This document shows, in pieces, positions 34,201-45,300 of a DNA stretch of 64,000 nt (position 1 is the first letter of the stretch; each line of letters opens with the position of its first letter). Made by a program: the position numbers and the translations under genes. Below the pieces are notes generated by a model that was given only the letters and a program-made list of their open reading frames with translations, searched no databases and was not told the DNA's origin. The stretch lies in NCBI GenBank assembly GCA_951799425.1, contig OX637393.1, positions 34,711,244 to 34,775,243 of the forward strand. The letters are read 5' to 3'. The DNA comes from Ilex aquifolium. Lineage: Eukaryota > Streptophyta > Magnoliopsida > Aquifoliales > Aquifoliaceae.

Positions 34201-37200
34201 GAATATTGAAAGTATTTCAGAACGAGCTTTCATAAAAAATAACTATGTCACACGAGAATAATCATCGAGAAATGTTACAAAATATGAGAATTTATTTGAT
34301 GGGACATTCTTTATTGGATCTCACATATCATAATGAATTAACTCAAAGGAACTCGAAACACGATTAATAACTCGAGGCTTAAAAGACACACGATGATGCT
34401 TACCGAACTAATAAGCGTCGTAAGACACAGAAGATATAGAACTTAGACTAGGAACTTGACGCTTCAAAACAGGAAGAGATGGGTGACTAAGGCAACAATG
34501 CCACTGAAACGAAGATAATGATGACTGGAAGGCTTTGAGGGATGGCTCAAAATCAAAGTAATATAGACCATCTTTGTCTCTAGATCCTGAAACACACAAA
34601 AAGAAGGATAAAAAGTGATAGAACAATTAAGAGACTTGGTAATCTTACTAATGGACATCAAACTAAAGGGAAACTTGGGTACTAATAAAATTGAGGATAA
34701 AGAGAAAATGAGACTCAACTGAGTGTGCCCCATACCAGAGACTTGAGATGAGGAACTATTAGCAAGCGTAACACTTTGCGGTGGAGTAATAGATTGATAA
34801 GAAGAAAGAATAGTATGCGAGTCAGTCATATGATCAGATGCACCTGAACTAGTTTGATGACCCGAACGGACTGAAGTCCCAATCACAATTTAATTGATAC
34901 AAAATATGATTCAATTATCCAGGCAGTGAATATACCTAACCCGAACAGTTTTAGCTACATTGGTAACCTAACAAAGGGCTTCTCCTTCAAATATAACAGA
35001 GGGCAACAAATAGCCCTTCGAACACCAAAAATAGGGCTTCAACTATGTCCTCCATGTCGACGAGAAATCCGATGACCAACGACTCACAGGGGCCACATCT
35101 GATCATTCAACTAAGGCAAACAACATTATCAATCCACAAAAGTGCAACCCAATTATATCACAAACAAGGCAAAAACACCGGGACTAGAGCGACGAACGAG
35201 TGAAGGAAAATTGTAGTTTCATTGGCGACCGAACAACAATCACACCACGGGAACTCAACCATCAGTCCTCAACAATTCCTCAAACATGATTTAGGATCCA
35301 AAGATCCTCATACAACTTGTCGCAACTTTGGGATGAACAATAACCACAAACAAAAAAGAAGAAAAAAGGAAGGAAAGAGGAAGAGCAAGAAGTTAATATG
35401 GGAAAGAGAAGAGCCTATAACAAAGGCTCTAATACCATGTAATGAGAAAAAAATAGGGTTTTGTGAGAGAGAGTAGAAGAGAACGTGAGAGTGTAAGCAA
35501 AATATCTTAGCCGTCTCTCACGTCTACTGTATATATGTATGCCATAATACTAAAATGACCTATATACCCTTTTAGGGTATACTTATTACAATGATACCCA
35601 AGCCTTAATTTATTCTAACAACATTCAAGGATCAAAATTTTGTGGCTAACTTAGAAACGGACACACTTCAGAAATGCTTCAAAAACAGAAAGGAAAGAAA
35701 AAGTTTTGAAATTTTGATTTTGAAACATTGACAAGACATCCGAAATATCACGAGACATTTTGAAAAGCAAGGATTTCAATATTCAATTATTGATTCGTTT
35801 TGCTCCATAACTAGTTTTGGTTGTATTGGTGGAAATGAAACGAAAATTTGTTCCTTGGTTGCATCTATCTTGCTGCTGCATTGTAATTTCACGTTGTTAT
35901 TACAAGAATTACTAGACATTATATTTGATGGGTTATCTGCTGCATGTAATCTTTTACCTTTTAGGCCATTGTAGTTGTCAGGGTTCAAGGAGCTGCAAAT
36001 TTTACACACCAATTGTTTCACCACTGATTGCCATTGTTACTCTATTTTATTTATTTCCGGTTAATGATGGAAAAAATATCCCGGAGAAGGTTTCCTATTG
36101 TGTTCACTACAAAATTACTAAGTCTACTCCCCCCCCCCCCCCCAACTCCCAAATTGCAGAGCAAGGCAAGGATTTGGATGAGTTTTTCCGGTCAACAGCA
36201 GGTGCACTGTTTTAACCCATTTAAATGGCTTTTGCCTCTGCTTTTATTATTCGTTTGTTTTTGAAGTTTTTGACTTCACCATTTGACTTTTGGGAATTTC
36301 CAAGCTGTTAGGAATGTGTGAAGTTAAACTGTAAATTGAGATAGTGCCGTGACCCTAAAGGTGCTTGACATTCACTTGAAGGTGACTGCTATTACGCAGC
36401 AAACCCAAGAATGCGCCCATGTGCACGTTGTCTCATGCAAAAAAGTGAATAGTTGGCTGCTAGTTTTGTTTATGAGATGATGATGAAATGTAATTCATGA
36501 GTTTTGAACATCGTTTTTTGTGCAATAACAAACGTGAATGATGCATTAAACGTTGTAATTTTTAACTCAAAAGTTTACAACTTATTACTTATACGAGTCA
36601 TTAATTTCTAAATTATAACCTATAAGTTATATAATTAAAGAATTAGAGCTTAAAAGGTTATATCGAAAAAATGGAAATTAGTGGATGGGCGGGCAGGCAG
36701 GCTGGGCTTGGGGCCAGACTGCGGACTAGAGGCAGCGGCATGTTCTCATAATTTCTTGAAGGTACAGGAAAGTGGGGAATTGAAGAAAATTTTGTGACAA
36801 TAACAGATTTGAGGGAAAGAGTGTACACATAGCACTTGTGTTACATAAAGCAAAACTGCAGACAATATATTTTTGCAGCTGAACCCAAGTCTATGAATTG
36901 AGGCTTCTTAGGTAATATTGGCATTTTATATGCCTGATGTGAACTACTGCGCCTTGCATATATGCCTAGTTTTTGCTTTCAACATTCAAGAAGAAACAAA
37001 TGGAATAAATTTGGAGATAATAAGAAACCACCCCTTTCAGTTTGGAGTTTATAAGAGCAGACTCTAAATTTCATTATGATACTTCCTAGGAATCTACATT
37101 TTCACATTTTGAAGCACATCCTGTAGGTTGAACACTAATGTTACAAAGCTTTTTTTAGTAGATGAAAATGTAATCTTCATTTCTTTCCCGGAAAATGCAG

Positions 37201-37296
37201 TCTTTGAAAATGCTTGACCGTTCTGCAGGGAAGTTCCAAACCGAATTGGGTAAAGCTTGGGCGTCAGAGATAGTTTCAAGAAGGAAAAAACAGTAG
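28262..37296 (+). CDS. HD-domain 5'-deoxynucleotidase-like protein (HDDC2/YfbR family)
   Basis: Eight exons: 28262-28492, 28909-29033, 29153-29190, 30567-30677, 30785-30864, 32148-32184, 36160-36201 and 37229-37296. All junctions are GT-AG with matching phases, giving 243 codons and a TAG stop. The first 70 or so residues are Ser/Ala-rich with Arg and no acidic residue near the start, which suggests an organelle transit peptide. The body carries the HD signature: [13 protein letters not shown] in exon 2, IVHDIAEAIVGDI across exons 3-4. Eukaryotic HDDC2 and bacterial YfbR are metal-dependent phosphohydrolases acting on deoxynucleoside monophosphates; the activity here is inferred from family. 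A second ATG in exon 1 (28398, MASEA) could give a shorter product. Intron 6 (about 4 kb) contains a copia element in reverse orientation. No break is seen in the coding exons. Confidence 0.9.
31661..31835. repeat. Tandem duplication of about 80 bp in intron 5
   Basis: Two copies (31661-31740 and 31758-31835) share GGAAAAAGATGGTAAKAAACC, then TTTTARGCATGAAGTTGAGG and AATTTAGG/AAGTTT. They lie in an intron of the HD-domain gene. Confidence 0.75.
33265..33448 (-). repeat. 3' LTR of the intronic copia element
   Basis: 184 bp, plus-strand ends TGTAATGAGA and TATTCTAACA. Next to it the minus strand has ATATATGGGGAT, a polypurine-tract candidate. It contains GAGAGAGAGTAGAAGAGAACG and a TATATATATG stretch shared with the other LTR. 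Confidence 0.88.
33500..34886 (-). pseudogene. Copia pol remnants: pre-integrase, integrase, RNase H
   Basis: On the minus strand, in element order: a pre-integrase segment ([27 protein letters not shown], about 34700-34560), an integrase core piece ([21 protein letters not shown], about 34190-34110; then a shifted TPQQNG-type region), and an RNase H tail ([18 protein letters not shown], about 33690-33630; DQLADMF near 33535). Stops and frame changes are frequent. Reverse transcriptase, expected between integrase and RNase H, is absent. Confidence 0.82.
35438..35620 (-). repeat. 5' LTR of the intronic copia element
   Basis: 183 bp, paired with 33265-33448. It differs from it by scattered substitutions and is followed by the ACATT duplication. 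Confidence 0.88.
36129..36143 (+). other. C15 tract upstream of the exon 7 splice acceptor
   Basis: Fifteen consecutive C residues end 16 bases before exon 7 (36160) of the HD-domain gene, where plant introns normally have a U-rich tract. The length may also be affected by sequencing error. Confidence 0.8.
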
Positions 37297-37922
37297 TTTC
37301 TCTTGAAATATGTCACAGTTCTTAATGCACATTGCTACCCTATTGCTCTTCGTCAAAAAGCCAGTGCTGACCAAGGTAGTTCTTTTTTTTTTTTTGATCA
37401 GACTGACCAAGGTAGTTCAAGTGATCAAATGCTCCAAATTCGCCTGCATTGTAATGTCATTCAGCTCTTAGGATCATTGGAAATAATCCTGATCCTCCAG
37501 CCTGAAACACTCTGCTAGTCAAAATTTTTAAATGGAACATCCAGCCAGCATTGTTGGCTGTGGATAATAGATCATCTTGTTTTGCAGGACTTGATTTGTG
37601 TTGTGATTGATTAGTATTCGTGTCTTTGGTTTTGCTTTTGCTTCAATATATGTTGACGTTTTCACAGAATTATACATTTATGCCTTTACGTTCTTTCTAT
37701 TATGATTTAGTTTCAAATGTTTCACACACGAATTGAAATGATGATTTTATCCTAAGTCGGTTTTGTGGTTGATTAGTTATCCTCCACCAAGTGGGTAGGT
37801 GCAGAAGACTTTTTCGTCTATAGCGATAGACCTTAAGTGGTCAGTAGCCTTACCTACAGCACTACCCTCAAGGGGTAGAGCAAATTTATTGTCAATTCAA
37901 TTATATTCCAATTTGTGGGGCT

Positions 37923-37963
37923 ATCCCACATCGGATAGCCTTTGGGTGTGTGTGGATTATATA
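37923..37963 (+). promoter_or_regulatory. snRNA-type USE plus TATA, copy 1
   Basis: ATCCCACATCG (37923-37933) is a perfect match to the plant snRNA upstream sequence element RTCCCACATCG. TATATA starts at 37958, 24 bp later. In plant snRNA genes a spacing near 24 bp specifies RNA polymerase III and about ten bp more specifies polymerase II. The sequence downstream does not match U6, U3 or 7SL. Confidence 0.65.
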
Positions 37964-38117
37964 GGCGCTATGGCACTAGTGTTGTAGTTAGCCTTTGGTC
38001 AAAAAAAACATGTGCGCGTTCCGGGGTGGGTCCCATGTGGACCTGGCTCATCCCCCTTGGGCCTGACTGAAACATGTTCGGGGAGGCCTTTGGGCCTATG
38101 TGGGATGGGCTAGGGGT

Positions 38118-38160
38118 ATCCCACATCGGATAGCCTTTGGGTGTATGTGTGGATTATATA
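38118..38160 (+). promoter_or_regulatory. snRNA-type USE plus TATA, copy 2
   Basis: The same perfect upstream element (38118-38128) and TATATA (38155-38160), here 26 bp apart, in the second half of the dimeric insert. The bases ATGTGGGAT just upstream pair with ATCCCACAT of the element, so the box sits in a potential hairpin (38098-38126). Confidence 0.6.
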
Positions 38161-38236
38161 AGCGCTATGACACTTTTGTTTTTTAAGTAGAAGTATTGTA
38201 GTTAGCCTTTGGTCAAAAAAAATTATATTCCAATTT

Positions 38237-41038
38237 TATCATTACCCTTTAGCTACACAAAAAAATTTCATTCTTTTGTATTCTTATGTCAACTTGACGA
38301 CACACTCTTTAGGTATTTCAATTGCTATGTGACTTTTACATTCTTTTTAGTATGTCAATTTTTGCAACACACTCTTGAAACTTTTCAATTACTATGTGAT
38401 GTGTTTTTTTTGTTACAACAAGTTAATTCTTACTTCGATTAAGGTAACTAAGATAGTTGTCACTAAGATAATTGACACCCCTATAATTTTCAATAATTAT
38501 AGGGATACCTTCATAGTTTTAAAAAGTATACTACACTACCTTCAAGTTGATTTATAAGAGTGTAGAGAGTATCAATTATGTCAACTGCTTAAATCTTCGA
38601 GGTAGGGTTGTAGCTACAATTGAGTTGATCTGTGTCACTATTTTGATTAAAGTAGGAGTGATGTTGGAGTCATATCATACTAAAATTTGATACTTGACTC
38701 ATTTTATAGTCATGTATAATAGGATTCATATCGTGTCAAGTTCATATTATTTATAATTCATTCATTGTCAAGGTCTTTTATAACCCAAATAATGGTTGAA
38801 TTGATATCCCTTCTAGTTGACACGGGGTTGAACCATTGGAGGGTACCTCTTGGATGGGGCGGCGCAATAAAAGGGGGGGGGGGGGGGGGGGGGGGGGTCG
38901 CTATAGATAGTTAATAGGGATCCCATTGGACAAATAAAAACCGAAGGTGTAACGGGTAGATAAATTCATTACATGGGGGCCTAGCAAACCACAATCATGA
39001 GTGGTTAGTGGGTCGGCTGATTGGGCAAATGTATCGAGCTGAAATAGGTCTAAAAAGAGTGGGCCAAGGGCCCACTTATTAGGCTACTCAAATAGGCCTT
39101 CAACGAGCTAGCCCAATGCTTTGATGAGCCCTAAAGGGTCAAAATCGAGAATAAATTTTCGGAAAATTGTGAGTAGATACCTTGTGAATGACTTTTTTGT
39201 GAAAAAAGACCTTGAAAAAAATGTGTTGTAAATAAGTATCATTAGGTTGAAATATATTGTAAAGAGATACACAATGACAGTTTTTTTATTCTTCTCTTTA
39301 CTATAATACCCTTTCCCTATTTTTATGGTGTTTGTATTTTAACAGTTGCTTTTTATATTGGATTTGGTTTTATTGATAGACAGTTTCCTAGTTTGGAAGA
39401 TTTTTTTTTTAAATTTTGAACATCTAAATCATCCATAAACGACGCAAGATTCTAAACAAAATCAACGTCTGTTTTTAAGCTGGGGTCATCATCATCTGTA
39501 ATGTGACATTATAGAGATACATGATAATGTAACACCTTTATCAACCCTTTAATCACGGACAAAAAATTGGGAAATTACATTCACTGATTCATATACAATC
39601 TAAATAATATGCATCACATACTGTGACATCCAAATATTTTTTTTAATGAATAACAGTGTTACATCACAGTATAACAATGCAAAAAGATACTAATTTCAGC
39701 TAATTAATGAATATATTTTAGGCTAGAATTTACAGTTAATAGAAGGGAAGAGAATTCTAGATAGAGTTAATTATATACAAACATAAAACAAATAAATTAT
39801 AACTATGTGGGAGAGATTTTAGGAAAGGAAAATTATAACTGTATGAGAGTGATTTTAGGAAAGGGAAAGAATATATTGTTTAAAATTCAAATTCATTGTC
39901 CCATTAAAATTGGAAACTCTTAATTCATTTTTGGAGTACTGTGGTTTGTGTATAGTTGAAAACTGAAGGAATTTGAGGAAGTTTTATTCAAATTTTGAAA
40001 AATTGAGTTTTGGGGCCTTGATTAGTAGTCGGATTTTGTGGAGATGGTGAATAGAATCCGGTGGTTTCCAAAGACAGACAATGTATCTGTTCAATTTACC
40101 TTTGTGGGTATTTTTGGAACAAAAAAAAAAGAGGACTTCTCCACAAAACATTTTAACCGAAAGGTTTTTATACAAACAAGTCCTATATAGAATACCAGCC
40201 TACAAAAAACCCATAAAATTTTGAGCTTGGATTCTGCTCGTGAATTTTTGGAGAACAAAGCTTGAGTAAGAGATAAGCTAACCAGTCTCAGCTTGAACTC
40301 GAGCTTAGGCTGTCACAACCAAGTTGAGCTTGAAGTCTCTCAAATTTGACAATTTTGACCTAATTAATAGTCGTAATTGTACATGATAATGTTGCTTATT
40401 ATGCAAAAAATTGCCAAGTTCATCTATGACCTATTAGTAAAATTATGTATATTCTATAGTCGGATCTAATTTATGTATTATTAATTTTGTATTGTGTAAC
40501 AGTTTATTTAGTGCATACATTACCCATTAATAGAGAGCGCACAGTCGATAATATCATATAAAACTAATATTGTATCGATCAATTAATTTAGCGGGTTTAA
40601 TAGGTCAATGCAGTTGTTACTTGAACCATTAAGTAAAATTCCATACTTGAAAATTTTATGCCTAGCTAAAGAACGACAACAAAATCTTGCAGCAAGCCGC
40701 TCTTTGCATCACACTACCACCCTCATCTCACCCTAAGTGATATTCATCATTTCATCTCCTTCCTCCTCCTCCTCCTCTTCCTCTCTCTCTCTCTCTCTCC
40801 ATACACACACGCATAGCATCATCGCCACACAACACCACCTATCCCACTCGTAACCCACCACCCTTACCGCGCTATGAAACCTTTCATTCTAGAATATTGT
40901 CCCACTTGCATCTCACTATCAAAACTCCGGCAACACCCCTAACCTCAAAATTGAACCAAACATAAACCTCCCTCCACCACTTAAAGCCCCAACCCCATAA
41001 ATCCTTACAACTGAACACCCCCTACCATCTCTCGAAAC
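38237..41038. other. Intergenic spacer, no gene recognised
   Basis: AT-rich DNA with small local duplications (for example GAGAGATTTTAGGAAAGG at about 39810 and GAGTGATTTTAGGAAAGG at about 39846), a 25-base G run, and a CT microsatellite at about 40778-40799. No coding pattern or RNA gene could be supported. Confidence 0.5.
38873..38897. repeat. G25 homopolymer
   Basis: Twenty-five G residues in a row in otherwise AT-rich DNA. It could form G-quadruplex structures, but exact length is unreliable in most sequencing data. Confidence 0.9.
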
Positions 41039-41711
41039 TAGGGGGTGTTCAAATTTCCGATTGATCGTAATTTCCTACCCTACCCGACCCTACTGAACGG
41101 CTAGCCTCAAAAATCGGGTAGGAATGCGAAATACCTATCAATTTCTGCATTTCTATTCTACCCTACCCGCAAAAAATATATTTAACTTTTTTATATTTTT
41201 TTTAGTAATTATAAGAGTATTTGTGTGGTATTATTTATATTATAACATTGTTATTGTTGTGGATGTTTGAGTTGCTAAAACGTGAACTTGTTTTTTGTGT
41301 AGGTTACATGATTTGTGGTGAATTGGTGATCTATTGGAGTAGTTATAATTTTAATGTGTTTCATATGGTTTAAACTTAAAATAATTGTTATTGTATTTGT
41401 GTAACAATTATGATGGATTGATGCTCATGTTTTCTTGTGTTTTTTTGTAATTGTTGTTGTAGCTGTTTTATGTTTTAGTGTTATTGATTTATTGTGTTGT
41501 TAAATTGATGCATGTTATTTAATTGAATTGTTAAAATGATCCAAAAATTAATAGCTACAAAAGTGTTTATCCGACTTCCTACCCGATTAATCGGGTAGGA
41601 ATACCATACCTGATAAGGTAGGGTAGGGTAAGAAAAAATTCTTCCGCAAAATATTAGGTAGGAAGACGAAAGACTATATTTCCTACCCGTAGGGTAGGGT
41701 GAACATCCCTA
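41039..41711. mobile_element. hAT-type MITE, 673 bp, with 8-bp TSD
   Basis: CTCGAAAC stands before (41031-41038) and after (41712-41719), a perfect 8-bp duplication. The ends TAGGGGGTGTTCA and, reversed, TAGGGATGTTCACCC are inverted repeats of hAT style. Sub-terminal copies of CTACCCGAxxxATCGGGTAGGAAT occur near both ends. The AT-rich interior has no gene. Confidence 0.88.
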
Positions 41712-42380
41712 CTCGAAACCACCAATGCCTAACTAGAGCACACACCCAACACAGCGCCTTGATGGAGGAGGCTTTTTGCAAAGATAGAGAAGCAAGAAGA
41801 GGGTGGCGGCCATGGAGTAAAGACTAAAGAGGTTGTTGGAGGGTGGTGGTCGTGGAGGCTGGAGGGGACAAATGGGGATGCCTTGCGATATCTTAAGAGA
41901 GAGGGGGGAATATTGAGTGTAATGGTTACGCTATGTCAGTATTGTCACGTGGTGTAATTGTCTAATGGAGTAAAGAGGTGGGGTTCACTTGTCCATTTGT
42001 TTATTTATTATTAGCTTATATGCGAGTAATGCAAATCATATTTATTTAAATTGAGTTGTTCAGGATTTACTTATGAGTTACAGTTGGGGTAAATTGGTCT
42101 TTAAATCCCTACGGTTAATTCTGTTTCCAAAATATTATCCATAGGGATACTAATGTTATTTTACATACTTTGTGGCTCTTGGTTTGATAAGATGTCAAAT
42201 TTTAAAGGGCTCTGGATGAAATGAATCTTCAAATGGCGCCTCCTATACATAGAAGAGAGTCCCTCGTGAGTTTCAAATTCCCTCCACAAAATCCCAGGAA
42301 ACAAACAAACCCTAACGCCTACTATTCAACATCAACGCACCTTCTTCCAATGCTATGAGCTGAAAAACTCTCTCTCTTCC

Positions 42381-45300
42381 ATGGCGTCCCGTCGGAGGCT
42401 CATCCTTCTCCGATCTTCCCTTCTCGTTCCTTATCCTCCCCGCACAGGTTCATTTCTCTCTCTCTCACCTCTCCCTCTCTACGAATATTTTGATTGCATG
42501 TTTGTTATATTTTTCACAATAAGGATTATTAATTTAAATTTTGGAAATATAGGGTTTGGAGGAAGCTGTAAAAGCTACAACTCGATTGTATCTTCGGACC
42601 AAACAGTATTGAAATTCGAAGACGAAGTAAATCAGTTATTGAAATCAAGTAATTCGGCTTTGGAGGACAAAGTTGCTGAGCTTCGGTGCGAATTCCAAGC
42701 GGCGAAACAGAGTTTTTTCAAAATTCCTGATGCTTTAAAGGCAATGACCAAAATGAATCCTGAAGGTCTTAACAATATTTGTGAATAATATATTAATTTT
42801 TTTGCTGGCCGAGTTTCTTGTATTGGAAGTAGGTGGATATGTGCTTAAGAACCTGAGATTGGATAATGTACCAGCTTATGGATTCAAAATATGTAGTTTG
42901 CATTTGTATCAATGGGCCAAGTTTCGATATTTGATATTGATTATGTTTTGTATTGGGTATAGGTATATATGTAAATAAGAACCTGAGGTTGGATAATATA
43001 CAAGTTTATGGATTTGACTATGACTATACATTGGCGCATTACTCTGCTGCTCTACAGACCTTGATATACGACCTTGCAAAAGAACATTTGGTTAATGAGG
43101 TTAGTTCTAGAATTTTGACTGCCTTAAATCAATGCCATTATGCAATGTTGCTTATAGTTATGCTAAAGACTCTAAGTGATTATTATTTTTATTTGGTGTA
43201 TACTGTGGTTTATTCAGTGCAGGTATCCTGATAGTTGCATGGAATTCAAATATGATCATACATTCCCAATTAGAGGGTTATACTATGACAAGTCTAAAGG
43301 ATGTCTACTGAAGTTGGATTTCTTTGGATCAATTGAGCCAGATGGATGTTTCTTTGGTCGCCGCAAGGTAATGTGCCTTAATCTTTGCTGGTATAAACTT
43401 TTGTCTTGTTTAAAATGTCTTTTTTTTTTTAATTATGCTTGGAAATTTGGTAATTCTTATTAATTAGGTATGCTTTATATGAAGCAAAATAAAACGCATG
43501 TCTGGATCCTTGTGAACTTGAATACTTAAGGAGCCATATGGAGTAAATTTGATATTTTGTATCAGACATATGCAGTGAATAGAAGGGAGTAGTTAGGAAT
43601 TTTACTGTCTGACAGATGGCACAAAGGATGTCTTCAAGAGTTTTAAGATGATTGACTTGTAGAATGCAACTGACCTAAAGCTATTTCCAACAGGTTGTCT
43701 GTGTTTGTACTTTGTAGTGCTCTAAAGCTAAGCCAAAACCAGTCTGAAAACTGTCATTTAGAGAAGAACTCATCTGGGTGAGGGCTAAATGATAGAAGAA
43801 AATTGTGCACGCACGTTAACAATTGGCTGTTAATATTCTATAGTATTAAAAAATCCAGTTAACTTTAGATGGCAAAAAAGTTTTTATCAGAAGTCTTACG
43901 TTAAGTTTCTCGCGAACTTTCAAAGGTCATTAAAAATGAGAATTTATTCAAAACCTATGATATAGCACGTCAAAACAAGGCACTGGTACTCTTAAGCAAA
44001 AATGTATCAGTGCCTTATGCAAGGCTTGTATTTTTAGAACTAAAAGGTTGTTCTAGGGAAATTTGGATATGAGATATGAACTTACTTTTTGTTGAGAAAA
44101 CAAGAAACAATTTTATTTGTGGAATAATCTGAAATTTAGCTTCCCGTTTCAGTTATCACTCTTTATTTTCATTTATCATTCTTTATTTCATTGAGGTAGT
44201 CTATATTCTGTCTTCATGGCTCTAAACAAAGATACGGGAAAAAATGCGCTATTATGTATAGTCTATGCTAGCAATGTTTATGTAGTTTTTTTAGTCTTTG
44301 ATAGCAACATAGTTTGCTCGTTATTTTGCTCCTCCTGCTAGATATACTTTTTAAAGTCCTTATTTATCCTCACACATTTCACTTTATTTTTAAATTTAAA
44401 GCAACTTATTGTGGTTTTCTATTTGGATTCCATCAATTATAGTCTCATCAATGATGAAGGTCATAACAAAAAGTCGGACCTGGAATTGTGTATGCTTCAT
44501 CCGTTTATGTGTTGTGTAGATAATAATATCAAGACTTAATGTGAATATCCCGCATGACTGCATGAGCTTAATGCGGTTGGGTTGTCATTTAAACAACTGT
44601 TTTATCTAGAAAATTTCTTACTTCTTTCGTTGATATAAATTTTCAGCTAAGCCGAAAGGAAATAGAAGAGATATATGGCACACGGCACATTGGCCGTGAT
44701 CAAGCTCGCGGACTCGTTGGTTTGATGGATTTTTTCTGCTTTAGTGAGGTTGGTTATGTTACTGGTGTATTGATGTCTAAAACCTTGTGAGTTCATGTAT
44801 TTATCTTGTTTTTATTCAGTAATCAATTATGTTTTCAATCATTTGAGGTATTTTATTCTACTTTTTCTACCCCTTAAGTTGAGATTACATTCGAAAAGGA
44901 TCTTGATATGATTGACACCAAGCTTGTTCTAACTCATCCGTGTACAATGTTTAGTGCATAGTTGTACCTAATAAAAAATTTAGTTTTGATTAATGTATTC
45001 AGGAATGTGAGAGGATGAAATAATTTTTCTATTCACATCGAAGTGTAAGTTTCAGAAAGGGAAACAAAGGAAAAAACCCGAACAGTGTGCTAAACTAAGC
45101 AAAACCCAGTTGTTTTCAACAAAACATTAGATCTAAAGGCAAATTTTATTAACTAACTGTGAGTCTATTGTAATGCTTTTGCAAGTTCTCCTTATAAGAA
45201 AATGAAACCTAGAAGAAAGAGTAAATCCTTGGAATTAAACAATATCTAAACTCTTGATTCTAGGTCATAATTATAAAACCTAAACATAGATAGTGAGAAT

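Larger units (their letters stand above)
33265..35620 (-). mobile_element. Defective Ty1/copia element in intron 6, with LTRs and TSD
   Basis: LTRs at 33265-33448 and 35438-35620 share ends (plus strand TGTAATGAGA...TTCTAACA). ACATT precedes (33260-33264) and follows (35621-35625), a perfect 5-bp duplication. The PBS next to the 5' LTR (35425-35437, minus strand TGGTATTAGAGCC) fits initiator tRNA-Met with one change. Inside, RNase H, integrase and pre-integrase sequences are recognisable, but most of gag and the reverse transcriptase are missing. The element is thus internally deleted and would depend on another copy. It lies opposite to the host gene and is spliced out with intron 6. Confidence 0.9.
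37915..38220 (+). mobile_element. Dimeric SINE-like retroposon with 16-bp TSD
   Basis: AATTATATTCCAATTT occurs perfectly before (37899-37914) and after (38221-38236) the insert, which ends in an A run. A long duplication and an A tail are the marks of LINE-mediated retroposition. The insert has two related halves. Each begins with ATCCCACATCGGATAGCC, runs through TGTGGATTATATARGCGCTATG and ends with GTAGTTAGCCTTTGGTC plus eight A. Between them lies a G/C-rich linker (38009-38110) with TCCCATGTGGACC and CCTATGTGGGAT. No tRNA A and B boxes, 5S or 7SL features are evident, so it is not a standard plant SINE that I recognise. Confidence 0.7.

Noticed and set aside
37915..38220. A genuine U6, U3 or 7SL RNA gene
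   Set aside because: The upstream element and TATA fit, but downstream sequence lacks the start and core of those RNAs, and the unit is bounded by a target duplication.
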